The notes under the pieces: generated by a model
Told to the model about the DNA's origin: nothing
What the model saw: only the letters and a program-made list of their open reading frames with translations
Databases searched by the model: none
NCBI GenBank assembly: GCA_023436525.1
Contig: JAEZIW010000134.1
Span: 1 to 23,239 of the forward strand
Direction of reading: 5' to 3'
DNA length: 23,239 nucleotides
Origin: Bacillota bacterium
Lineage (GTDB): Bacteria; Bacillota; Clostridia; Christensenellales; SZUA-584
Translations under genes and position numbers: made by a program
Part shown: piece by piece, positions 15,139-23,193 of the stretch
How positions within the stretch are numbered: the first letter of the stretch is position 1
How the letters are laid out: each line of letters begins with the position of its first letter

Positions 15139-15440
15139 CTGTCATGCTGAGCATGTCGGCTACGAAGTGAATTAGCATCCCTCACTGAGCAGTTCCGACT
15201 ATTGTCATGCTGAGCGAAGTCGACTACGAAGTGGATTAGCATCCCACGGCGATTTCCTCTTGCTTCGCCTGTTGGATACACAACCTTTACTTCGCTTGCC
15301 TGCTCATGCAATTAGCAAAGCCCCCAACTCATTGTCATGATGAGCGCAGTCGAATCATCCCATGGGTATTTCTCTCGCTTTGCAATGCGATACATAACCT
15401 TGACTTCTCTTGCCCTCTCATGAGAATGGCACACTGGGTC
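15139..15440. repeat. Three copies of a dispersed REP-like repeat
   Basis: Copies begin at about 15140 (TGTCATGCTGAGCATGTCGG), 15203 (TGTCATGCTGAGCGAAGTCG) and 15333 (TGTCATGATGAGCGCAGTCG). The last two are 130 nt apart and stay similar for about 110 nt, including GATACACAACCTTTACTTCGCTTGCC versus a GATACATAACCTTGACTTCTCTTGCC-like run. The core resembles the GTCATnCTGAGCGnAG intergenic repeats seen in many bacterial genomes. A diverged copy lies at 10513. Confidence 0.7.
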
Positions 15441-15512
15441 ATGCGCCTGTTTCTTATGTCTCGTTATGGTCATTTTTCCATATCAGTTGACTCAAAATCG
15501 CTCATTGTTAAA

Positions 15513-15541
15513 TTGCACACCGTTTTCCAGTATGCTATAAT
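15513..15541 (+). promoter_or_regulatory. Extended -10 promoter of the orphan membrane gene
   Basis: TGC-TATAAT (15536-15541) with a weak -35 TTGCAC (15513-15518) and a 17-nt spacer lies about 64 nt upstream of the next start codon. Confidence 0.6.
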
Positions 15542-15604
15542 TTTTCTTAGTGTTCCAAATCCATTTTCTGATGTTTCTTTATTATTTGTTATTCACGAGG
15601 GTTA

Positions 15605-16393
15605 ATGGACAATCAGCCGACTTTAAAAGAGTATCTTAATTCTAAACGTGATGACGTGATCATGAGTGAAATCGGCTCTTTCTTTTTTGTGAAGCCGAAC
15701 AGCAGCAAGCTTTTTAAAGCGTTGAAAACTGCTCTCAGCTTGTTATTCATAATTCTCATGCCTTTATTGATTACGCTGGATGGTGCATGGCCAAATATCT
15801 CATTTGATATGGCTATTTTATGGCCTTTGCTTTTAAGAGCACTTTCTAAGCTTGAATATGCAAATAGCAGTTTTGATAGTATTGATGATGATGACGAAGA
15901 ACATCAAGAAGTGATTGACTGGCTGCGCAGTCATGCCTATCGAAAACATGTTGTGTTTAAATTATTGATAGGGCTGGGGATCATATTTTGTATTGCAAAT
16001 TCTTTTGCATTTTTGTATATAAGGAGCATGGTAGATAATCAATGCACCGTCTCCGATATAAACATTTCTTTTTTCAACAGCAACGGCGATACCGCAATAG
16101 ATTTTGAAGACTTTGAGAAATACTCAGAAGTTATTATTCCGGATACAACAATTTCTGACATCTATATAAACACCAAGATAACCGGAAAACCTGATACATT
16201 TAAATTTAAGCTTAATGGCCAAATCTCATCAGACATTCATTGTAATAAAAATATATCTTTCATTTGGGATGAAGAAATCTTTCCGCAGTATTATTTCGGC
16301 TTTATTAATGTCAGCGACCTTCCAGACAATTCCGTCCTTGAAATCAGCAGCGGTTCATTCAGCCGCCAATGGACAATCAAGCTGATGAATTAA
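15605..16393 (+). CDS. Orphan membrane protein, unknown function (262 aa)
   Basis: I do not recognise the family. The protein has a cytoplasmic N-terminus (PTLKEYLNSKRDDVIMSE), a hydrophobic pair (about 42-58 and 64-80), a very acidic loop (SIDDDDEEHQE, about 92-102), a third helix (about 117-139) and a C-terminal domain of about 120 residues, probably outside, with beta-strand pattern (ISDIYINTKITGKPDTFKFKLNG). It is AT-rich compared with its neighbours on both sides and follows directly on the repeat cluster, which suggests acquired DNA. The start has GAGGGTTA before the ATG. It is monocistronic and divergent from the phage cassette. Confidence 0.65.
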   Translation: MDNQPTLKEYLNSKRDDVIMSEIGSFFFVKPNSSKLFKALKTALSLLFIILMPLLITLDGAWPNISFDMAILWPLLLRALSKLEYANSSFDSIDDDDEEHQEVIDWLRSHAYRKHVVFKLLIGLGIIFCIANSFAFLYIRSMVDNQCTVSDINISFFNSNGDTAIDFEDFEKYSEVIIPDTTISDIYINTKITGKPDTFKFKLNGQISSDIHCNKNISFIWDEEIFPQYYFGFINVSDLPDNSVLEISSGSFSRQWTIKLMN

Positions 16394-16398
16394 TAATA

Positions 16399-16420
16399 AA
16401 AGCCCGCATCTGCGAGCTTT
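16399..16420. terminator. Shared terminator between the orphan gene and the nitroreductase
   Basis: AAAGC-CCGC (16399-16407) pairs with GCGA-GCTTT (16412-16420) with one mismatch and a small loop. It lies between two convergent genes. The T-run is short, so strength is doubtful. Confidence 0.5.
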
Positions 16421-16427
16421 CATTCGT

Positions 16428-16985
16428 CTAAAATGTTCCGGTATACGTCACCACATCCATTCGGCGCTCAGGCGCAGCCGCTTTCTCCTTCGCTTTATAG
16501 CCAAACACCGCCGCCTGCTGTGGCAGCAGCCCTTCCGGCACACCAAGCTTTTTCATCAGCACCGCGTCGTTAAACACGAGCTTCACAAAGCCCATCCAGC
16601 ACGAGCCGATGCCCATGCTTTCCGCCGCCAGCATCATGTTTTCCATCGCCGCCGTGCAGTCCACCTCACCCGAGGCGGATTCTTTTTGCGTGGAAACCAG
16701 TATAAAAGCGGGGGCTTTGTGCGTCACATCAAGATTTGGGTTCTGCCCCATTTTGCGCATCCAATCTATGGGCACCTGTGCCATCGCCTGCTTTGTCTTC
16801 TCGTTCACTTCCGCCAGCAGCGCTCTGTCCTGCACCACCGAGAAGTGCCACGGCTGATGATTGCATCCCGTCGGCGCATAAATTCCGGCTTCCACAATGG
16901 TCTGCAGCTGCTCTTTAGATAGCAAATCGCTTTTGTAAGCGCGCACGCTGCGTCTGCTTTTGATAACATACAATGTATCGTTCAT
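16428..16985 (-). CDS. Nitroreductase family flavoprotein
   Basis: The 185-residue protein shows the nitroreductase pattern: SRRSVRAYKSDLLSKEQLQTIVEAGIYAPTGCNHQPWHF (about 11-49, FMN phosphate-binding Arg-Arg-Ser-x-Arg and the PTGCN.QPWHF motif), AMENMMLAAESMGIGSCWMGF (about 114-134) and a C-terminal FGYKAKEK. Such enzymes use FMN and NAD(P)H to reduce nitro groups, quinones or enones in the cytosol. The start at 16985 follows GGAGG; the frame opens at 17003 without a site. It lies downstream of the exporter gene on the same strand (gap 65 nt), which may link it to detoxification, but it also has a -10 of its own (TATAAT at 17014-17019). Confidence 0.92.
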   Translation of the reverse strand: MNDTLYVIKSRRSVRAYKSDLLSKEQLQTIVEAGIYAPTGCNHQPWHFSVVQDRALLAEVNEKTKQAMAQVPIDWMRKMGQNPNLDVTHKAPAFILVSTQKESASGEVDCTAAMENMMLAAESMGIGSCWMGFVKLVFNDAVLMKKLGVPEGLLPQQAAVFGYKAKEKAAAPERRMDVVTYTGTF

Positions 16986-17013
16986 GCAAAGCCTCCGTAT
17001 CAACTTTGGCTCT

Positions 17014-17019
17014 ATTATA
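17014..17019 (-). promoter_or_regulatory. -10 box before the nitroreductase gene
   Basis: TATAAT on the minus strand about 29 nt upstream of the start codon. The -35 is weak, so an activator or read-through from the exporter gene may contribute. Confidence 0.5.
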
Positions 17020-17050
17020 CGGCTTTCATTTTTAATTGGATACCATCATT

Positions 17051-18499
17051 TTATAATTTATCGTCTGCCGCCGTTTGTGCGGATATTGATGTCGTCGTCA
17101 CGTGATTCTTCTGTTTCACCAGCGATGCCACCATCGAAAGAAATGCAACAATCGCAGCCGCAATAAACGTTCCATGCATGGCGCTTATAAACGCGTTGTT
17201 TTGCAGCAGCTCACCTGTCTGCCCCTGCGCCGACAGCGCGGCTCTGGCAACGTTTTGGATCGACGAGAACAGCGCGCCCGACACCGCCACACCAAGACAC
17301 ATCCCGATGTTGCGCATCGTCGCAAGCGTCCCCGAAGCCGTGCCACGGTTCTCCTGAGGCACACTGCCCATTATCGCGCTGTTGTTGGGCGTTTGAAACA
17401 TCCCAAAGCCAAGGCCGGTTACAATCATAGCCGCAATCATGTATAATATAGAGGTGTCTGCCTGCAAAAAGCTCAGCATAAAAAGACCGCACCCCATTAA
17501 AAGCGCGCCGAATGCGCTGATATACTTGCTGCCAACCTTGTCAGATATGCTGCCGCTTATCGGCGCGATGCACATTGTTGCTATCGGCATCGGCAGATAA
17601 ATGAACCCACTCGTCATAGCAGAGAATTCCCGTAGGTTTTGAAGATAAAACGGCGCGAGAAAAACCATGATAAACTGCGCCATGTAGATGAATATGGCGG
17701 CGGTATTGCTGGCCGCAAATGTCCTGTTCTTGAAGAACCGGACGTTAAGCATCGGATGCTTGCGTTTCAACTCAAAAAGCACAAAGATCACATTCAGCAG
17801 CAGCCCTGCCGCAATCAGTGAGATGAACAGCATCGGCGGTATTGCATAATCGCCCGATAAACTCAGCGGCATCAGTATCAACAGCAGCGCAGCAAAAATC
17901 ATCACACTGCCCGCAATATCAAACGGAACGGCTGTCTTTTTTTCATCCTTTGGTATGTTCTTTCGTACAAGCAGCAGCCCGACAGCACCAATCGGAATAT
18001 TGATAAAAAAGATGCACTGCCACCCAATCAGCGTTGAGATCATCCCCCCCACCACCGGGCCGGTGCTGAGCCCCAGCGCTACTGCAATTGCCGTCACGCT
18101 GAGCGCTTTGCCTCTGCGTTCGGGTGGCACCGCATTGGTGATAATGGCCGGCCCCGTGGAGAACAGCATGCCCGCTCCAATGGCTTGAACCACCCGGCTT
18201 GCAATCAACAGCCCGATATGAAAAGACAGCCCGCACAGCAGCGACCCGACGGTAAAGATGATAAATCCGGTCATATACACCTTCTTATGCCCGTACATAT
18301 CCGCAATGCGCCCGTACATCAGCAGCAAACTGCTCACCACAAGCAGGTAAGCTGTCACAATCCATTCCACCATCGAGAGCGATATGCCGAAATCTGCACG
18401 AATCAATGGCATGGCAAGGTTCACCACGCCTGAATCAAGCGAAGCCATAAACGTCCCGACACCCACTGAGAGTATAATGGCCTTTGTTTTTTTATTCAT
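17051..18499 (-). CDS. MFS drug exporter, DHA2 family (14-helix type)
   Basis: The 482-residue protein is a DHA2-type (EmrB/QacA-like) proton-drug antiporter. Visible motifs: SLDSGVVNLAMPLI near residue 20 (the motif D1-like start), GRIADMYGHKKVYMTG (motif A, about 63-78), RVVQAIGAGMLFSTGPAIITNAVPPERRGKAL (motif B region, about 107-138) and GLSTGPVVGGMIS (motif C, about 147-159, typical of antiporters). About 14 hydrophobic segments can be counted. It would expel lipophilic or cationic drugs across the cytoplasmic membrane. It lies divergent from a TetR regulator. The start has AAGAAGGG before it. Confidence 0.93.
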   Translation of the reverse strand: MNKKTKAIILSVGVGTFMASLDSGVVNLAMPLIRADFGISLSMVEWIVTAYLLVVSSLLLMYGRIADMYGHKKVYMTGFIIFTVGSLLCGLSFHIGLLIASRVVQAIGAGMLFSTGPAIITNAVPPERRGKALSVTAIAVALGLSTGPVVGGMISTLIGWQCIFFINIPIGAVGLLLVRKNIPKDEKKTAVPFDIAGSVMIFAALLLILMPLSLSGDYAIPPMLFISLIAAGLLLNVIFVLFELKRKHPMLNVRFFKNRTFAASNTAAIFIYMAQFIMVFLAPFYLQNLREFSAMTSGFIYLPMPIATMCIAPISGSISDKVGSKYISAFGALLMGCGLFMLSFLQADTSILYMIAAMIVTGLGFGMFQTPNNSAIMGSVPQENRGTASGTLATMRNIGMCLGVAVSGALFSSIQNVARAALSAQGQTGELLQNNAFISAMHGTFIAAAIVAFLSMVASLVKQKNHVTTTSISAQTAADDKL

Positions 18500-18532
18500 T
18501 GTCTTTTCCCTTCTTAAGATAGAAGTTTTTCA

Positions 18533-18607
18533 TGAGTCTTTGCTCACTTTTTATCATGATATTCCCAATTGTTGCCGCTGTCAATATGCAATGCGAGCTT
18601 TTACTCA
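18533..18607. promoter_or_regulatory. Exporter promoter with paired operator-like sites
   Basis: On the minus strand TTGACA (18579-18584) and TATCAT (18556-18561), spacer 17 nt, form the exporter promoter. TGAGTCTTTGCTCA (18533-18546) lies just past its start point. A related site CGAGCTTTTACTCA (18594-18607) lies between the divergent -35 boxes. Both are TGAG-N6-CTCA-type palindromes, 10 of 14 bases shared. Confidence 0.7.
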
Positions 18608-18614
18608 TTTTTTA

Positions 18615-18643
18615 TTGACACCTTATCTGTCTCGTCCTAGAAT
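18615..18643 (+). promoter_or_regulatory. Promoter of the TetR gene
   Basis: TTGACA (18615-18620) and TAGAAT (18638-18643) with a 17-nt spacer. The predicted start point (about 18650) leaves almost no leader before GAGGAG. Confidence 0.75.
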
Positions 18644-18665
18644 AGATTTTGAGGAGATGATGAAA

Positions 18666-19307
18666 ATGAAGATACCCGAATCGCGTGAGCCCGTTAAACA
18701 GCCGCAAGTGCCGCGAAAGCCCAAGCAAATGCGCAGTATTCAAACCAAAGAAAAGATACTTAATGCCGCGTTCGCGTTGTTCTGTGAAAAAGGATATTAC
18801 AAAACCACCACCAACGAGATCGCCCAGCGCGCAGATGTATCCATCGGCAGCCTTTATTCATATTTCAAAGATAAAGACACAGTTTTTCTGGAGATACTCG
18901 ATAAATACCATCAGAAATTCAACGACGCCAAAAGCGATCTCCTCGGTGATATTGCACTTATGCATGCCGATGTCAGGCAGTGGCTGAGAAGGCTTATCGA
19001 TATTCTGATCAAAGTGCATGAAGAATCGCGGGAGCTTAACCGTGAGCTGACTGTGTTATCATATTACAAACCGGAAGTGGCTGAAATTCTCGACCAAAAC
19101 ATACAAAATACCATGAAGTCGTCCATCGGCTATTTTCTTTCGTTACAGAAAAATCTCAATGTTGACGATATTGAAGCGGCAGCGGTTGTGTCGTTCGATC
19201 TCATTTCGGCAACGGTAGATCGTATTGTGTTCGGCAAAGCCGGAATCGATAACGACCGTCTCATCAATGCGGTAATTGATATGCTGTATAAGTATTACAT
19301 TGACTGA
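18666..19307 (+). CDS. TetR family transcriptional regulator of the divergent exporter
   Basis: The 213-residue protein has a TetR DNA-binding domain after a basic, Pro-rich arm: TKEKILNAAFALFCEKGYYKTTTNEIAQRADVSIGSLYSYFKDKDTVFLEIL (about 27-78), where the recognition helix is SIGSLYSYF. The helical C-terminal part (about 85-213) is a ligand-binding domain. It is transcribed away from the DHA2 exporter and shares a region with two operator-like sites, so control of the exporter and of itself is expected. Three ATGs lie close together; 18666 has GAGGAG nine nt upstream, and those at 18657 and 18660 are too near. Confidence 0.93.
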   Translation: MKIPESREPVKQPQVPRKPKQMRSIQTKEKILNAAFALFCEKGYYKTTTNEIAQRADVSIGSLYSYFKDKDTVFLEILDKYHQKFNDAKSDLLGDIALMHADVRQWLRRLIDILIKVHEESRELNRELTVLSYYKPEVAEILDQNIQNTMKSSIGYFLSLQKNLNVDDIEAAAVVSFDLISATVDRIVFGKAGIDNDRLINAVIDMLYKYYID

Positions 19308-19350
19308 TATATCTCACTATCTGATCTCGGCTTTTTTCCCCAAAATATGC

Positions 19351-19356
19351 TATAAT
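19351..19356 (+). promoter_or_regulatory. Extended -10 promoter element
   Basis: TGC-TATAAT, 30 nt before the next start codon. A -35 is not apparent. Confidence 0.5.
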
Positions 19357-19386
19357 AGTGCAATAAACGTTTGCGAGGTGTGTTCC

Positions 19387-19797
19387 ATGAATAACAAAAT
19401 CGCCATTATCATCACATCTGTTATCGTCATTGCCGTCGTCATCGTCGTCGCCGTCATGATGTCCACCGACAGCAATCCGGCCGCCTTTGATATCAAGGAT
19501 GGCAGTCTGGTCATCACCTGCTCATTCGGCACCACCGTGCCGCTCAGCGAAATCTCATCGCTGGAGTTCACCGACACCGCGCCGGATATCAAGACAAAAA
19601 CCAACGGAGCTGGCATCGGCAGTATGCAAAAAGGCGAATATCTGCTTGCAGACGGCAGCAAAGCACGCCTTTATATCGACACAAGCGCATCGGCCTTCGT
19701 CCGTTTTGTGCAGGGCGATACCGTCTTCTATCTCAGTGCAGATTCGGCCGAAGCCACGAAAGAACTGTTTGCTCAGCTTGATGCCGCCGTCAATTAA
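19387..19797 (+). CDS. Membrane-anchored PH-like domain protein (136 aa)
   Basis: The 136-residue protein begins with one strong transmembrane helix (IAIIITSVIVIAVVIVVAVMM, about 5-25). A small beta-rich domain follows: FDIKDGSLVITCSFGTTVPLSEISSLEFTD, then GSMQKGEYLLADGSKARLYIDTSASAFVRFVQGDTVFYLSADSAEATKELFAQL. This pattern, with a central 'I..I..L' and a final helix, resembles bacterial PH-like domains that sit outside the membrane. Function is unknown. The start at 19387 has GAGGTG 6 nt upstream. It precedes the RDD gene by a short gap, so the two may form an operon. Confidence 0.65.
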   Translation: MNNKIAIIITSVIVIAVVIVVAVMMSTDSNPAAFDIKDGSLVITCSFGTTVPLSEISSLEFTDTAPDIKTKTNGAGIGSMQKGEYLLADGSKARLYIDTSASAFVRFVQGDTVFYLSADSAEATKELFAQLDAAVN

Positions 19798-19830
19798 TCT
19801 GCCGCATTGATGCCAACACAAAGAGATTTT

Positions 19831-20241
19831 ATGGAATACCTGCACGACCCCGTCACCGGGCGCCGTATCGCTGCTTTTATCGTTGATCATTCTATCATCA
19901 GCATCATCTGTATTACTCCGTTTAATTCGTTATCGCTGCTCAGCATGGACGGTGGAATGGCTCGTTTCTTTCAAAGCCTGTGGCTCGTGATCGCTGCCGG
20001 TTTTATCTGTTACGCACTAAAAGATATTTTTGGCAAGAGCTTCGGAAAATGGCTGTTTGGCTTATCGATTATAAACATAGACAATCCGCAAGCAAAACCA
20101 TCCGTCCCGAACCGCATTCTGCGCAGTCTGACTGTGTTCATATGGCCGGTCGAGGCCATTGTGATGCTGAAAAATGCCGACAGAAGACGTCTAGGAGATA
20201 GATTGGGCCGTACCATTGTCATTTTAGCATACAAACGTTAA
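19831..20241 (+). CDS. RDD family membrane protein
   Basis: The 136-residue protein fits the RDD family: DPVTGRRIAAFIVDHSIIS (the R-D motif, about 5-23), a hydrophobic first helix, a second helix with LWLVIAAGFICYALKDIFGKSFGKWLFGL, and the C-terminal ADRRRLGDRLGRTIVIL. RDD proteins are small membrane proteins, some acting in ion or compatible-solute exchange; the role here is unknown. I chose the ATG at 19831 because AAAGAG lies 5 nt upstream; an ATG at 19810 is in frame but lacks a site. It follows the PH-like gene by about 30 nt. Confidence 0.8.
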   Translation: MEYLHDPVTGRRIAAFIVDHSIISIICITPFNSLSLLSMDGGMARFFQSLWLVIAAGFICYALKDIFGKSFGKWLFGLSIINIDNPQAKPSVPNRILRSLTVFIWPVEAIVMLKNADRRRLGDRLGRTIVILAYKR

Positions 20242-20257
20242 CACTTTGGTTGAATAC

Positions 20258-20291
20258 AAAACAAGCACAGCGGTTAAACAGTGCTTGTTTT
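20258..20291. terminator. Bidirectional terminator between the RDD gene and the ABC operon
   Basis: AAAACAAGCAC (20258-20268) and GTGCTTGTTTT (20281-20291) form an 11-bp perfect stem with a 12-nt loop and T-runs on both strands. Confidence 0.9.
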
Positions 20292-20314
20292 TTGCTGTGA
20301 TGATTTTCTCAGGT

Positions 20315-21127
20315 TTAGCTGCTCGCGCTGCTGTACCGCCGCACGGCAAATTTCCAAAAAAACCGTGTCAGCGTAAAGCAGATGACCGGGGCTGCCACGC
20401 CCCACACAACATACATCGGCTCCATTTTGCCCATAATAAACAGCGTCGGGAAATTGACAATCACGAATATCGGCAGCAAATAGATACCGATGCGCTGCAC
20501 CGTTTTTGAGTATATCGTCATCGGCATATTGTTAAAGTCCCAAAACGTGCCGGTTGCGCTCGCCACCGCGTCGGCCTTCACAAACCAAAACGTCAATATC
20601 ACAGGAAACAGCAGCAATGAATAGCTGATGATTACGCTGCTCAACATCAGCCCCAAAAAGCCTATTAGCCCGGGTATGTCCACGGCAATCTGCAGCCGCG
20701 TCATCCCCACAATCACCATAATCACGCCGGGTATGAAATCCGTCATAAACAGCGAAATCTCACTGCGGCTCAGCGTCGCGATAAACTGAAGCGACACCGG
20801 CTTCACGATGTAAAAATCGAGCGTCCCGTTGCGAATATGCTCACCCAGCAAATAGTGGTTCATCATAAAGAAACCGGCCACAAAGGCGGTCATGATGATG
20901 AATATGCCCACATAAACAAGTATCTCATCCGGATAAAGACCATTCACCTGCAAGCCCGACTGATAAATTACCACCACATACAGCAGTTTCACCGCGAGAT
21001 AGCCAAGCTCCATCGCAACGCCCGTAAAAAAGTTCACCCTGTATTCCAGCTGCGTCATCAGTCCGTTTTTCACAAACAGCCACCATATGAATAAATGCTT
21101 GCGTATCTCTCTAAAAAGCGTTCTCAT
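20315..21127 (-). CDS. ABC-2 type transporter permease (ABC2_membrane_6-like), second of two
   Basis: The 270-residue protein starts with a helix-rich REIRKHLFIWWLFVKNGLMTQLEYRVNFF segment and has about six hydrophobic segments. The conserved GTLDFYIVKPVSLQF motif (about 100-114) is typical of ABC2_membrane_6/DUF990 permeases. It pairs with the upstream permease to make the membrane channel of an exporter, whose substrate is not clear. The gene starts 1 nt after the preceding permease stop, so the two are translated together. Confidence 0.88.
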   Translation of the reverse strand: MRTLFREIRKHLFIWWLFVKNGLMTQLEYRVNFFTGVAMELGYLAVKLLYVVVIYQSGLQVNGLYPDEILVYVGIFIIMTAFVAGFFMMNHYLLGEHIRNGTLDFYIVKPVSLQFIATLSRSEISLFMTDFIPGVIMVIVGMTRLQIAVDIPGLIGFLGLMLSSVIISYSLLLFPVILTFWFVKADAVASATGTFWDFNNMPMTIYSKTVQRIGIYLLPIFVIVNFPTLFIMGKMEPMYVVWGVAAPVICFTLTRFFWKFAVRRYSSASS

Positions 21128-21128
21128 G

Positions 21129-21935
21129 TTAACCCCCTGCCGCCGTGTAGCGTTTGAGCCCGCTGCGCCACAATGCGTTGGCCGCCAGCCGCAGCACCAT
21201 AATCCACAGCACCATCGCCAGCAGCCCCGGTATCACCTGTTCCCCCGTCAGCCTGCCGCAAATCACATCCACCGGGAAATTCACCGTGTACCGAAACGGC
21301 ATCCAGTTCAGCACTGCCACCGCCCCCGGCCCCAGCACATCCAGCGGAAAAATGCCGCCGCTCGCCGCGATAAAGACGATGCGCACCGCCTCAAAGAAAA
21401 AACCGATCTCTGTCAGCCAGAAGGCGAGCATACCCACGCAGAAAAAGATGATGTAGTTGAGCAGGCAAGCCAGCACCAGCACCGCGAGAAACATCAGCAA
21501 GCCTGCGAGTGTCACCACTGTACCGAAAACGCTGTTAATAATCATCGCCGCCGCACCGAGCAACACGAAAATAACCACCGACATTACCAGCTTTCCGCCA
21601 AAGAAGCTCGTCATATAGAAGTTAAAATAGCCGATCGGCCGCACGATGAACTTATCAAGCCCGCCGTTTTTAACGTCAAAATTGATATCATACTCAAAGC
21701 CGGTTCTTAAAAACTGCTGCACGATATTCGCAAAAACCGTGTATGTCACCATCTGCGCATACGTGTACCCAAACAGCATGCCATCCGTGGCACGGTAAAG
21801 GCTGCTCCACAGAAAAAACTGAATGATAATAGGCCATATCGCGCTGAAAATATTCAGAAAAAAAGCGCCGCGGTACTCCAGTGCGTTTTGCATACCGAGC
21901 TGAAGAGACCGGCGGTATTTCAAAAGCGATTTCAC
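21129..21935 (-). CDS. ABC-2 type transporter permease, first of two
   Basis: The 268-residue protein matches the same family: RRSLQLGMQNALEYRGAFFLNIFSAIWPIIIQFFLW at the N-terminus, then GGLDKFIVRPIGYFNFYM (about 91-108, the counterpart of the motif in the second permease), and several helices, including NWMPFRYTVNFPVDVICGRLTGEQ toward the C-terminus. The start overlaps the ATPase stop by 4 nt (ATGA), so ATPase and permease are translationally coupled. Two unequal permeases with one ATPase suggest a heterodimeric channel. Confidence 0.9.
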   Translation of the reverse strand: MKSLLKYRRSLQLGMQNALEYRGAFFLNIFSAIWPIIIQFFLWSSLYRATDGMLFGYTYAQMVTYTVFANIVQQFLRTGFEYDINFDVKNGGLDKFIVRPIGYFNFYMTSFFGGKLVMSVVIFVLLGAAAMIINSVFGTVVTLAGLLMFLAVLVLACLLNYIIFFCVGMLAFWLTEIGFFFEAVRIVFIAASGGIFPLDVLGPGAVAVLNWMPFRYTVNFPVDVICGRLTGEQVIPGLLAMVLWIMVLRLAANALWRSGLKRYTAAGG

Positions 21936-22915
21936 TCGTCCTGCTCCTTTCGATACAGCCGTATGATACCCTCTTCCAGAGGAATGTCTTCAATGGTGAA
22001 GTCCACAACCGGCAGCGAATCGAGAATGTCCTTGAGCGTCTGCTTAAGCACCTGTTTCTCTACCTCAATCAGCGCGTTGTAGCCATCAAAGCTTTTCACC
22101 TCGCCAAACCGCGCCGCGTCCTGCTCCTGCATTTTGGATGACAGCTGCAGCTTCACCTGTTTCTTTTCACTGAACAACTCGTTCACCTTCGCCAGTTCAC
22201 CGTCGTATATAATGTTCCCCTCGTTGATGATCACCGTGCGCTTGCAAAGGTTCTCAATGTCGTTCATGTAATGGCTGGTCAGCAGTACCGTGGTTTTGCT
22301 TTGTTCGTTGTAATATTTAATGAATTCCTGTATTTTCTTCTGCGATATCAAATCAAGACCAATCGTCGGTTCATCAAGAAACATGACGCGCGGCCTGTGA
22401 ATCAATGCGGCGATCAACTCCATCTTCATGCGCTCACCTAGCGACAAGCGCCTGACCTGAACGGTCATCAAGTCCCTTGCATCAAGCAGCTCGGTAAGCT
22501 CTGCGATTGTCGCTTTGTATTCCTTTTCGTTTAAATCGTAAATGTAGCGATTCAGCATAAAGGCTTCATTCGCAGGCAAATCCCAAAAGAGCTGGCTCTT
22601 TTGCCCCATCACAATGGCGATCTGCTTTTTAAATTCCTTTTTGCGTTCCCACGGCGTATACCCAAGCACGTTCGTCGTCCCGCCGGTCGGGAATAATATC
22701 CCCGAAAGCATTTTGAGCGTCGTGGTCTTGCCTGAGCCGTTCGGCCCCAAAAAGCCAACCATTTCACCCGCCCGCACATCAAAGCAAATGCTTTTTACGG
22801 CATCCTTAACGAGCTTCTTGCGGTGAAACACGTTCTTCACAGAGCTTTTAAGCCCGGCTTCTTTTTTATAATAGGTGAAAGCCCGGGATAAATTTTCAAC
22901 ATGTATTGTTGTCAT
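21932..22915 (-). CDS. ABC transporter ATP-binding protein (ABC-2 exporter type)
   Basis: The 327-residue ATPase has the complete nucleotide-binding set: Walker A GPNGSGKTT (57-65), Q-loop at GQKSQ (104-108), signature LSLGERMKME (157-166, LSLGE in place of LSGGQ), Walker B VMFLDEPT (177-184) and H-loop TSH (213-215). A C-terminal tail of about 90 residues (from about 235) carries the usual ABC-2 accessory region. It powers the two permeases that follow; the partner substrate is unknown. The start at 22915 follows AAGGAG; the frame extends to 22963 but that start has no site. It is the first gene of a three-gene operon. Confidence 0.95.
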   Translation of the reverse strand: MTTIHVENLSRAFTYYKKEAGLKSSVKNVFHRKKLVKDAVKSICFDVRAGEMVGFLGPNGSGKTTTLKMLSGILFPTGGTTNVLGYTPWERKKEFKKQIAIVMGQKSQLFWDLPANEAFMLNRYIYDLNEKEYKATIAELTELLDARDLMTVQVRRLSLGERMKMELIAALIHRPRVMFLDEPTIGLDLISQKKIQEFIKYYNEQSKTTVLLTSHYMNDIENLCKRTVIINEGNIIYDGELAKVNELFSEKKQVKLQLSSKMQEQDAARFGEVKSFDGYNALIEVEKQVLKQTLKDILDSLPVVDFTIEDIPLEEGIIRLYRKEQDE

Positions 22916-22938
22916 CTTTGTCTCCTTGAACAAACTTT

Positions 22939-23166
22939 TCAGACGGTCTGCTTTTCCAAGCAAACCGCTATTTGAGTCAGTATAAATAATGCAGCCGCTA
23001 TAAAGCCGAGCCGGTCATGCAATCGGCGATTAATCATTGATGGAGTAAGCCATCCGACAGCGATGGGCGAGGTTTTGCTGCAGCATGCTGCTGTCGCCCA
23101 AAGGCGGCTGATGAGGTGTTCGTATGGTCTGTTTTCTTGACGCTTCTTCCCCGTGTTGCGTACCAT
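22939..23166 (-). CDS. Possible 75-aa leader reading frame before the ABC operon (doubtful)
   Basis: The ATG at 23166 lies 3-4 nt after AAGGGAG and just downstream of the operon promoter, so translation is possible. The product is basic at the start and hydrophobic at the end (LGFIAAALFILTQIAVCL). No family is recognised. The DNA here also looks like a decayed intergenic repeat (CACCTCATCAGCCGCC, CCCTCAAGGGAG), which argues that the frame is accidental. Confidence 0.25.
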   Translation of the reverse strand: MVRNTGKKRQENRPYEHLISRLWATAACCSKTSPIAVGWLTPSMINRRLHDRLGFIAAALFILTQIAVCLEKQTV

Positions 23167-23193
23167 ATTCTCCCTTGAGGGATAAGCTTTTTC

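Noticed and set aside
15139..15440. CRISPR array
   Set aside because: Copies are unequal, spacing varies (about 63 and 130 nt) and the similarity of two copies continues into what would be the spacers.
20246..20509. Small plus-strand frame after the RDD gene
   Set aside because: It starts before the terminator and overlaps the permease gene on the other strand; no ribosome site.
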